Virus record (IMG/VR): IMGVR_UViG_3300023109_003756
Coordinates: 1-31,529 of that record
From: a virus
Reading direction: 5' to 3' (one strand)
DNA: 31,529 nucleotides
The position numbers and the translations under genes are program-made. The notes beneath the pieces are model-generated. The model saw nothing but the letters and a program-made list of their open reading frames with translations. It did no database searches and was not told the origin of the DNA. Shown here piece after piece: positions 10,701 to 17,066 of the stretch (position 1 is its first letter; every line of letters begins with the position of its first letter).

Positions 10701-13700
10701 CAGAAGACAACTTTAATATAACCGGATCTAATAAGTTCCCTTATAATTCAACCGAAGAAGCTATATTAGAAGGAAGCGATGTATTTGTTAAAACTATAGT
10801 CGGGGAAGGAGAGTCTGCGGACTTTGGAGATAATATAACTGAATTATTTGATGACCCGCCTTTATTTATTGATTCGGAGGGTATAGAGCATCCTACGGGG
10901 TATTACTATAAGATATTACCGTTTGATGATTTTGGGTCTGGTCATTTGTATGGCGTAGATGATAATATGCATGGTTTAGAAAGGGTCATTGTTTATCCCA
11001 AAAGTTATCATGACCCAAATCCTGTAGCACCCATTGGAGAAATAACTAAGGCTATACAACCAAGCTTAGGAGGAGGCCAGGGTAACGATCAAGTAATCCT
11101 AAATGAATCTATTCCTGGTCCAGTAGTTAATTTAACTGGATCTACAGCTTTCGAGAATTACTTTTTAAATTGGGATATTCCGAATTCAGAAAGAAATAGT
11201 AATAATAACTTGGTTAAAGTAATTCCTAATGATATTGATCATTATGAAGTATGGTCTTCCGAGTTTGATCATTTAGAGGTAAATGGGCAAGATTTAACAT
11301 TGCAGCAAAATGCAAGTGGTTATAGAAGAATTTTGGGAGATCTAAATAGTCTTGGTGATATACCTAAAGAGAAACTAGATATAGGTTATGATATAACTAA
11401 TGCTTTTGAGATATTAGAAGTTGATGGTAATTCAATGTCTTTAGAGGCTATACATAAAGGCTTAACAAATGAAAGAAAATATTTTTGGATAAGAGCTGTA
11501 GATAAAGCGGGAAATAAAAGTCCATTCACGGGTGCCGCAGAATTGCCGGATGATCAATTGCTCGGTTTAGAGTTAACTCTTGGCCAGGCAAAAACTACTG
11601 ATATAGAACATTTTGAAGAAAATCTAACCGAAATATTTCCTAATACATTAGCTCTTGTTCCAAATGATCCATTTTCTGATAACACTTCCCAGGTAGGAAG
11701 TATTGCTTGGGATAGGCATTTTGTCTATTACAATGGAACAGGCTATGTTATAGGGGCCGGTGAAACTGCAGATTCTTTTTTATATTGGAGCGCAACAGGG
11801 AGAACGCCTACCCATATTAAAGATATTGTTCCTTTGACTGCGGATCAATCTGGAGAGCTTGGGTTAATTGGTCCTGGAGGTGGGGCACTAGATAGTAGTA
11901 TTAATAATCCGTTAAGAAATGTTGTATATAGCGGTGGTTATGATACTTCCAATTATCACCCAGCTGGAGAAGGGACTAGTATAGGTGTTGATGAAGCTAA
12001 GCCTAGTTTACTAGGAGAAGAACATGATTTTATTATAGCTAGAAATGCTGGAGGAATTGCAACTCCAATGTGGCATGCTTTCGCTAACGCTTTAATAGGT
12101 AGCGCTCACATACAAGACGCAGCGATTACAAATGCGAAAATTCACAACTTGACTGCTGATAAAATAAGATCTGCAGAAATCTATGGACAGGATATACAGG
12201 TTGGTGGAGATGATGTTAGCGGGCAAATAAGAAGCGCAGGATTTTCAGGTTTAAATAGCACTGACATTAATGGGGATTTAGCTCAAGGTTTTGCTATAAG
12301 CGGAAATGGTAAATTTGTTTTTCAAACTAAAAATGGAAAAATATATTTTGAAGATGATGAACTGACCGTAGAAGGTAATATAAAGCAAAAAGATGGTTCT
12401 AATTTTACTTTATTAAATGTATCGGCTTCGCCTAATTATTTTGATTACATTGAAACAGAGGTTAATGATATAGTTCCAGAGTATGATTCGGATTATGTAA
12501 AAATTGCAGCTTATTATAAAAACATAGATATTGATCCTACCGAAGTTAGATTTAAAGCTTTAGGTACAGATGGATATGTTTATTTTGATTACGATGATAA
12601 TGTTAATGGATTATATGATGTAAGTGGATTTAAATATAATCCTGCATTAACTGCATCTAGTGCAGAGTTTAATATTAGTGGTGGATTTGACTTAGGTTCT
12701 AATAGAGCAACTGCCGTTTTTGATGTTTCTGGATTTGATGCTATGATTCGCAATCTGAATCCGGCAATGAATGGTTCAGTTGTTGTTTTTGCTTCAGGAA
12801 TTGATGTTGGAGTGGAAGCTGCGACTTCAATTGGTATATTATCCGATGGAGCTCCTGGACCAACAGGAAGATCTCCTATATATAGGGGAGTTTGGAGCGA
12901 TCAAAAAGATTACATAGGAGTTTTAGAAGGAACAAATGGATTTGATAATTTACGCGGGGACTTGGTGTTTCTTAGTGGTGATTATTATATTTCAACAAAT
13001 AATAGCGGACCAGGACTGGTTGGTATAGGGGCTAAAAATCCAGGTTTACCTGAAGGAGAGAATTTCTGGAAAACATTTGGCGCTCAATTTGAAAGCGTTG
13101 CAACTAAATTATTATTAGCAGAAGATGCTGTAATTACGCATAGTTTGATTATGGGAGAAGAAGATCCTGATAATCCTGGAGCTGGAATCGGCGGAGTAAT
13201 TAAAACTGTAGGAAAGGAATTTGCTAATGGTATCACTGGCTTTTTCTTAGCTAATACAGGATCTGCGTTATCAGGGCCAAATCCTCAGTTTGATATTGGT
13301 AGCGATAATTCTTACATTAGGTTTGACGGACTTAGTGACAAAATAGAAATTAAAGGAACTTTTATTAATAACTCCGTACAGGATCCAACTATAATGTTTG
13401 GATCTAATGATGCAAGTGATAATTTAGCAAGCTTTATTGGTGGTGGATATAATAATAACATTAATTTTGAAACAGGATTTGCTTCTGCAGTTGTAGGGGG
13501 TGGTTATAATTCAATAACAGGTAGATTCTCTTTTATTGGCGGAGGCTTTAATAATGTTGTAAATGATAATTTTTCTGCTATAGTCGGAGGTTATAATAAT
13601 TTAATGCCTCTATTAGATAGTGGTAATGAAGGTGCGAATTTTATCGGCGCCGGAGTTCAAAATACAATCAGCGGTGGAACGACGCAGTCTATAGTAAATG

Positions 13701-14299
13701 GTTTTGATAATTTAATATCTGATCAATCTTCTAGCTTTTTATATGATCCAGATAATTCTATTTTTTCTGATAAGTTTCTAGGGAAAGGGGTAGGCGAAAC
13801 AATTTTAACTACAGATGGATATGCTGATAATACAAGATTCCCAACAGATGGATCTATAGATTATTGGGAGAATGGATTCTTTTTCTCTTACCATGATGAT
13901 GATCAAATATATTCTACTAAAGGACTGAACAGTGAGAATTGGTTTTATTCTATAGATTTTGGATGGTTTTTTATAAGTGAATTGACTGAAGATATATACA
14001 GCTTCGATCAACAAGATAAATTTCCTAACTGGATATATATTAGTGGGGACTCTACGTTATCTCCAGCTAAGACAGGTTTAGGTTGGACTTATTTTCAATC
14101 TGATCATACTGAAGCTGCAATAGATAATACTCCTAATGGAGTAACTGATGGAGAGGGTATAGTATTTTACCAACCAAGTAAAACATTAAACCCTTTAGGG
14201 TCTACCGCTGGGTGGGTGTATATGTGTAAAGATAATACTAACACGATTTATTACTCAGGAGCAAACTCTAATATAAATTGGCAACCATTAAATACTTGA
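7796..14299 (+). CDS. Giant tail fibre/tip protein (C-terminal half of gpJ type)
   Basis: Large receptor-binding fibre, 2167 residues. The N-terminus is fibronectin/Ig-like (YGTFEVRVFAVSDIGVRS) and continues where gpJ stops in the previous gene. Further FN3-like stretches occur around 945-1000 and 1110-1250 (YFWIRAVDKAGNKSPF). At least five short modules of the pattern Y..GE.V.Y.G..Y........P.....W lie near residues 330, 670, 770, 828 and 1720; these resemble carbohydrate-binding modules. Residues about 1439-1465 (IQDAAITNAKIHNLTADKI) match the DUF1983-type segment of gpJ tails. GAPGPTG near 1687 is a short collagen-like linker. Residues about 1875-1980 form GG.NN repeats of a YadA-head-like beta-solenoid, followed by an aromatic-rich C-terminus. 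It overlaps the upstream stop by ATGA. Trimerisation and surface-sugar binding are inferred from these modules. Confidence 0.8.
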   Translation: MKTTLLGVKFDITDIDANYEIIGNSDNYSFQYNLGKGSDLIDYDYEGIESEDEQFNGSTFPYSTSIDLYGNYGTFEVRVFAVSDIGVRSSFIQGSIDINPPEFNGTFSFSEIKLVNEGNITAGLISKTPTPTDNQLITYAEFANKEVNLQWSLNPPPGHSREGESLGKELLNDSLFDKFEVKIKNGEDYILIPDSELNQSESLQQYLSSANVSGSLNNYRNFSLKISSEIFNELSLDRSLSVEIKCFDSKGNTSIGEIFLKNPKPTLVNFQSGDKGLNSLFSWGSSDIDFRGVVVKYLALPGGVELISETDLEANGEYFLGLLKAQEYQDIKGKVYEQGEKVRYRGVIYEAAVQHQTKESGNDTSPENQSYWTEIIPVSGFIYREIFSRNNFFEITQLFGYNYFFAFQPEDGYGKGDIYNLTKDGLKEKGSDSVLRGRGSNLHIAGLSFYERKDDLVFNWDIVNERGERIDLNQYKVVNDQYDAPLVLGVSGCLFDTNTRQKVLQINQAQDSVVSIKSSQGTAIIPGMPDYEIFNKYEYTRYINNSIYGADGFPEDAQEFDEEKIYTPDYSPYYVTRDDRLLFNVKSATSIDAGSPYIKPSYVTWDSNFSYEYNSNVLNTSIVSFEGDLYKVIQDFGPESNSVEGVLNETLSYNVGDLVVAPIGLNSIFNSSSEYDAGEIVLYQGKIYICAKSQSKGNAIVPGLESKFWFERGLQSDLKFAVFECLNNLTSSLTKTPTQDPVNWQLKNPANSALYFEKYIEKYPLNIDEWREDLDFPQGSYAVYNNDIFLANKTSGPSLEGGFRQPDLHQDYWSTEIEQESSIADIYTNHQSGDLTYYYGAVFKCLADNPTGAPIIPVKSAREELQSSYENCQWRPFWEIDDSYESFIFGHKAIPESGKRDIGFEVGIVGFNGDIISSQQITGNNPPPEILRQGFNVNSTSKASRVRFNFNYKEGFAEKTTKVNLYRSPEDNFNITGSNKFPYNSTEEAILEGSDVFVKTIVGEGESADFGDNITELFDDPPLFIDSEGIEHPTGYYYKILPFDDFGSGHLYGVDDNMHGLERVIVYPKSYHDPNPVAPIGEITKAIQPSLGGGQGNDQVILNESIPGPVVNLTGSTAFENYFLNWDIPNSERNSNNNLVKVIPNDIDHYEVWSSEFDHLEVNGQDLTLQQNASGYRRILGDLNSLGDIPKEKLDIGYDITNAFEILEVDGNSMSLEAIHKGLTNERKYFWIRAVDKAGNKSPFTGAAELPDDQLLGLELTLGQAKTTDIEHFEENLTEIFPNTLALVPNDPFSDNTSQVGSIAWDRHFVYYNGTGYVIGAGETADSFLYWSATGRTPTHIKDIVPLTADQSGELGLIGPGGGALDSSINNPLRNVVYSGGYDTSNYHPAGEGTSIGVDEAKPSLLGEEHDFIIARNAGGIATPMWHAFANALIGSAHIQDAAITNAKIHNLTADKIRSAEIYGQDIQVGGDDVSGQIRSAGFSGLNSTDINGDLAQGFAISGNGKFVFQTKNGKIYFEDDELTVEGNIKQKDGSNFTLLNVSASPNYFDYIETEVNDIVPEYDSDYVKIAAYYKNIDIDPTEVRFKALGTDGYVYFDYDDNVNGLYDVSGFKYNPALTASSAEFNISGGFDLGSNRATAVFDVSGFDAMIRNLNPAMNGSVVVFASGIDVGVEAATSIGILSDGAPGPTGRSPIYRGVWSDQKDYIGVLEGTNGFDNLRGDLVFLSGDYYISTNNSGPGLVGIGAKNPGLPEGENFWKTFGAQFESVATKLLLAEDAVITHSLIMGEEDPDNPGAGIGGVIKTVGKEFANGITGFFLANTGSALSGPNPQFDIGSDNSYIRFDGLSDKIEIKGTFINNSVQDPTIMFGSNDASDNLASFIGGGYNNNINFETGFASAVVGGGYNSITGRFSFIGGGFNNVVNDNFSAIVGGYNNLMPLLDSGNEGANFIGAGVQNTISGGTTQSIVNGFDNLISDQSSSFLYDPDNSIFSDKFLGKGVGETILTTDGYADNTRFPTDGSIDYWENGFFFSYHDDDQIYSTKGLNSENWFYSIDFGWFFISELTEDIYSFDQQDKFPNWIYISGDSTLSPAKTGLGWTYFQSDHTEAAIDNTPNGVTDGEGIVFYQPSKTLNPLGSTAGWVYMCKDNTNTIYYSGANSNINWQPLNT

Positions 14300-14300
14300 T

Positions 14301-14942
14301 ATGTCTTTAAATACTCCAACAAGTAATCCCCCGCAATCTCCAGATCAAAACCCGATTCTTGCTCCTTCGGATTCTGAGAAGGTTACTAATTACTATTCTG
14401 CAAATAATGTAGTTTTGGCAGGAACGAATAATGATATTGTCGATAGTCAAAGATGTTCTATTTTAAATGGAGCGAATAATTATATTAGCGGTAAATATAA
14501 TACTCATATTATAGGCGATTATATTGGTTTAATAACTGGAAATAATTCTTCACAATTTCCTGTCCAAAATAATTCTTTTCATATTGGTTGCTATAATGGA
14601 CTTCATGTTTATGGAGATGTAGTTGCTTTTGCGTCATCAGACGAAAGATTAAAAGATAATATCGTAGAATTAGACAATTGCTTAGATAAAGTACTATCTT
14701 TGGATGCTATAGAATTTAATTGGAATGATAATCAAGAAACATATAGAGGTCACGATATAGGTTTAATAGCTCAACAGGTTGAAAGAATTGCTCCTGAGAT
14801 TGTTACCACTCGCGAAAATGGTTATAAGGCAGTCAAGTATGATAAGGTAAATACTTTATTGGTTGGAGCTATAAAGGAACAGCAAAAAATAATAGAATCT
14901 CTAGAAGATAGGATATCTAAACTAGAAAATCAAACGCAATGA
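14301..14942 (+). CDS. Fibre tip protein with peptidase S74 intramolecular chaperone
   Basis: Short structural protein with a self-cleaving chaperone at its C-terminus. Residues 1-28 are Pro/Ser-rich and probably flexible. Residues 32-80 carry N-N/G repeats (LAGTNNDI, LNGANNYI) like the solenoid at the end of the upstream fibre. Residues 108-213 are peptidase S74: SDERLKDNI holds the catalytic Ser-Lys pair (S113, K118), followed by DIGLIAQQVE..APE.V, Y.KVNTLLVGAIKEQQ and a C-terminal heptad helix (SLEDRISKLE). In the S74 family the chaperone trimerises the fibre and then cuts itself off at the serine. It begins one base after the upstream stop in another frame, so it is a separate polypeptide. 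Most phages fuse S74 to the long fibre. No Shine-Dalgarno site is seen, so expression probably depends on coupling. Confidence 0.88.
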   Translation: MSLNTPTSNPPQSPDQNPILAPSDSEKVTNYYSANNVVLAGTNNDIVDSQRCSILNGANNYISGKYNTHIIGDYIGLITGNNSSQFPVQNNSFHIGCYNGLHVYGDVVAFASSDERLKDNIVELDNCLDKVLSLDAIEFNWNDNQETYRGHDIGLIAQQVERIAPEIVTTRENGYKAVKYDKVNTLLVGAIKEQQKIIESLEDRISKLENQTQ

Positions 14943-14995
14943 TACACTGAATTAAGAATAAACTTAATGATACTATGAACTACGTTTGATTTCTA
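14923..14995. terminator. Nested inverted repeat at the convergent junction
   Basis: Arms AAATCAAACG (14927-14936) and CGTTTGATTT (14983-14992) pair perfectly over 10 bp. With one bulged A at 14926 three more pairs follow (14923-14925 with 14993-14995). Inside the 46-nt loop is a smaller hairpin, ATTAAG (14951-14956) with CTTAAT (14963-14968). The left arm lies in the last codons of the S74 gene. The element sits between convergent operons, so a two-way terminator or RNA end-protecting structure is plausible. There is no clean T-run, so classic intrinsic termination is uncertain. Confidence 0.4.
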
Positions 14996-15075
14996 AATAT
15001 TAAACACTAATGTAATGAAGACCTAAACTGTAAATGAATATAATAACTCTTTAAACTACAAAAGTGTTTTAAATT
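14943..15075. other. Convergent intergenic spacer
   Basis: AT-rich gap of 133 bases between the + strand tail genes and the - strand glycan operon. Apart from the inverted repeat described at 14923-14995 I see no ORF of useful length, no tRNA and no clear promoter. Confidence 0.6.
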
Positions 15076-15906
15076 TTATTCATTCATAACTTTCATTAAT
15101 ATTCTCGCTTGACTCGCGGGAATATCTGAGAAGTCACTCCATTCTTTAACTGAATCGTTTTTATATTTTCCATCTTTCCACCAATCCCTAAGGATAACTC
15201 TAAATTCTTCAAAACTAGAGCAATTAAGTTTTTCTTTAGCAAGGTTTTCAATCATTGAGTGAGGAGTTAGTGATGGAGATATGTTTGAGTTTTTATTTAA
15301 TGAAGCCGGATTATTAGATTTATCTATTTCATCATCTCCGACGATATGTACATTTAAAAAGTTTCTGACGCAGCGAACAAATGCTCGATTGCAAGCTATA
15401 GTTTCTAGGAATTTAGTGGCAAAACTACTTGTGTTATCAAGAGTGGCATTAGCCATATCTTGAAACTCTACAGATTGACCACCTGTTTCATAATTTGGAA
15501 GAAATTTAATCCTGCAAATTACTGCTACATGATCAGGTTGACATTTAACTACCTCGTAAGATACATCTCTAAAACCTCTTAGTTTAGCTAATTCTTTAAT
15601 TCCGCTTAATTTTATAAGAAGTTGGTGGTCTCCTAGGCCGTCAATTGTTCTCGGCATATCTTTTTTCCTTAAATCAAACCATGATCTATTTGGAAATAAA
15701 TGCTCGTCTTTAATCATTGATCTCCAGTTTACCGAGCCATCTACATCAAAAGCGTAATCTACTTCTTTAAGTAAACCGAATTCATCCCTATTAAATTTTC
15801 CGGGACCATTTTTATATTTGTCCGGAATATTTTTAGATACTTTGGCTGAGCTTGAGTTTGAGTTGTATGTTACTGAATTTTCTGAAGTTGATGATGATAT
15901 TGACAT
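15076..15906 (-). CDS. Putative ssDNA-annealing/recombination-type phage protein
   Basis: A 276-residue protein that I do not recognise with certainty. The N-terminus (1-40) is Ser/Asn-rich and looks disordered. A compact domain spans about 45-200, containing GDHQLLIKLSGIKELAKLRGF and CNRAFVRCVRNFLNVHIVGDDEI. The second motif, with regularly spaced Arg and Ala in a helix followed by a short loop and acidic residues, resembles the A..RA..RA.R..L pattern of single-strand annealing and Rad52-like phage proteins. A second small domain (about 220-276: CSSFEEFRVILRDWW, ..DIPASQARILMKVMNE) follows a linker. It is the last gene of the - strand operon, 5 nt after the split GT9 gene, with no Shine-Dalgarno site. 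A DNA-repair role is a guess from motif shape. Confidence 0.35.
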   Translation of the reverse strand: MSISSSTSENSVTYNSNSSSAKVSKNIPDKYKNGPGKFNRDEFGLLKEVDYAFDVDGSVNWRSMIKDEHLFPNRSWFDLRKKDMPRTIDGLGDHQLLIKLSGIKELAKLRGFRDVSYEVVKCQPDHVAVICRIKFLPNYETGGQSVEFQDMANATLDNTSSFATKFLETIACNRAFVRCVRNFLNVHIVGDDEIDKSNNPASLNKNSNISPSLTPHSMIENLAKEKLNCSSFEEFRVILRDWWKDGKYKNDSVKEWSDFSDIPASQARILMKVMNE

Positions 15907-15911
15907 GATAA

Positions 15912-17066
15912 TTATTCGTTATAAATTCTTAATATGCTCAAGTCTTCCCAGAATTCAGGGCAATCTATAACTTCATTATGGTTTCCGCTTTTATCGTGTT
16001 TCCACGCAGCTTTGCTATTATAGATTTTGCTTCCTGATACGATCTTCATTGAACATTTATATCGAGTATTATCGCATAAATCTGATTGATTGTCAAGGTC
16101 TTTTTTTGTTTTTGGTGTTATTAAATTAATATCCCAATCAAAAAATTTCATTCTTAATTCTGTTATATTTTCTTTATCTTTTGAAAGTAAATTAAATTTT
16201 ATTCCTAATCTCTCTAATAATCTAAAATAATTAGGCTTATCTGATTCTGAAACATAGTAATTGATTGCATTAATATTTGATTTAATTAATTTTAAGTACT
16301 TTGACCCCATTGGTTTATTTAGAAAGATATTACATTTTCTGTCATATGCCCATCTTGTGATGTTAGATTCATCAAAGCATTCGTGCCCCCAGATATTCAC
16401 TGGCTCGCCAGGAGCGAACGATTTAGGCATAATATGATTTGGTACAACAGAAATCGAAGGGGTGTGATAATCCTTTCCAGTGTGAAGTGTTTTTATTTTA
16501 TGTAAATCATGATCTATATTTAATAAATCTAATACTGCGCAAGCAATAGTTTCAGGCTTTATGAGATTAACCATTTTAGGAGACTCTTTATTAGAGAAAG
16601 AAGGCTTCAATCCGTTTCTATCGGATTCAATTAAGATTTGATTATCTTTATTGCCCCAATAAGGACCGCAACATTCTTTGTACAAAACGCTATATAGGCA
16701 AACTATTTTCTTGTCAAATCCAGAGGCGACATGAGTACTAAAGGAGTCATTCCCAAAATGAAGTAGGGAGTTTTGTATTAAATAAGCAGTCTGTCTAATT
16801 GAGGTTGTTCCATGATAATGAATGCATCCAGAAAGACTTGGGTCTTCTTTTCCGCCAATCTGCATGATTTTAATGTTATGTTTTTCTAAATATGGAGATA
16901 TTAAACTAACTACATCAGGAAAGTAATCATAGTTTTTTGCCGCCATTCCACTGCTCGCATGAAGTGTAATATATTTATCATCAGAAACAGGAAAGAATAG
17001 TGGTTCGATATGGGGCTTATCTATTTTTACCCCACAAGAAAGTGCGTATTGTTCTATTAGGTGCAT
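15912..17066 (-). CDS. GT9-type glycosyltransferase, C-terminal half plus unknown domain
   Basis: Holds the second Rossmann domain of a heptosyltransferase-like (GT9) enzyme: ITLHASSGMAAKNYDYFP (about 33-50), IMQIGG (about 67-72), and LLHFGNDSFSTHVASGFDKKIVCLYS (about 101-126), where GT9 normally has the conserved D..GLMH.A..LG.P sugar-nucleotide site. The first Rossmann domain is missing from this chain. It lies at the end of the upstream gene (17057-18961), which overlaps by 10 nt in the -1 frame. MHLIEQYALSCGV is the connecting helix usually found between the two GT9 domains. Residues about 195-384 are an extra domain I cannot assign. Translation probably restarts at ATG within ATGCACCTAA. 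The two polypeptides presumably assemble into one enzyme; otherwise this is a broken gene. Confidence 0.7.
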   Translation of the reverse strand: MHLIEQYALSCGVKIDKPHIEPLFFPVSDDKYITLHASSGMAAKNYDYFPDVVSLISPYLEKHNIKIMQIGGKEDPSLSGCIHYHGTTSIRQTAYLIQNSLLHFGNDSFSTHVASGFDKKIVCLYSVLYKECCGPYWGNKDNQILIESDRNGLKPSFSNKESPKMVNLIKPETIACAVLDLLNIDHDLHKIKTLHTGKDYHTPSISVVPNHIMPKSFAPGEPVNIWGHECFDESNITRWAYDRKCNIFLNKPMGSKYLKLIKSNINAINYYVSESDKPNYFRLLERLGIKFNLLSKDKENITELRMKFFDWDINLITPKTKKDLDNQSDLCDNTRYKCSMKIVSGSKIYNSKAAWKHDKSGNHNEVIDCPEFWEDLSILRIYNE

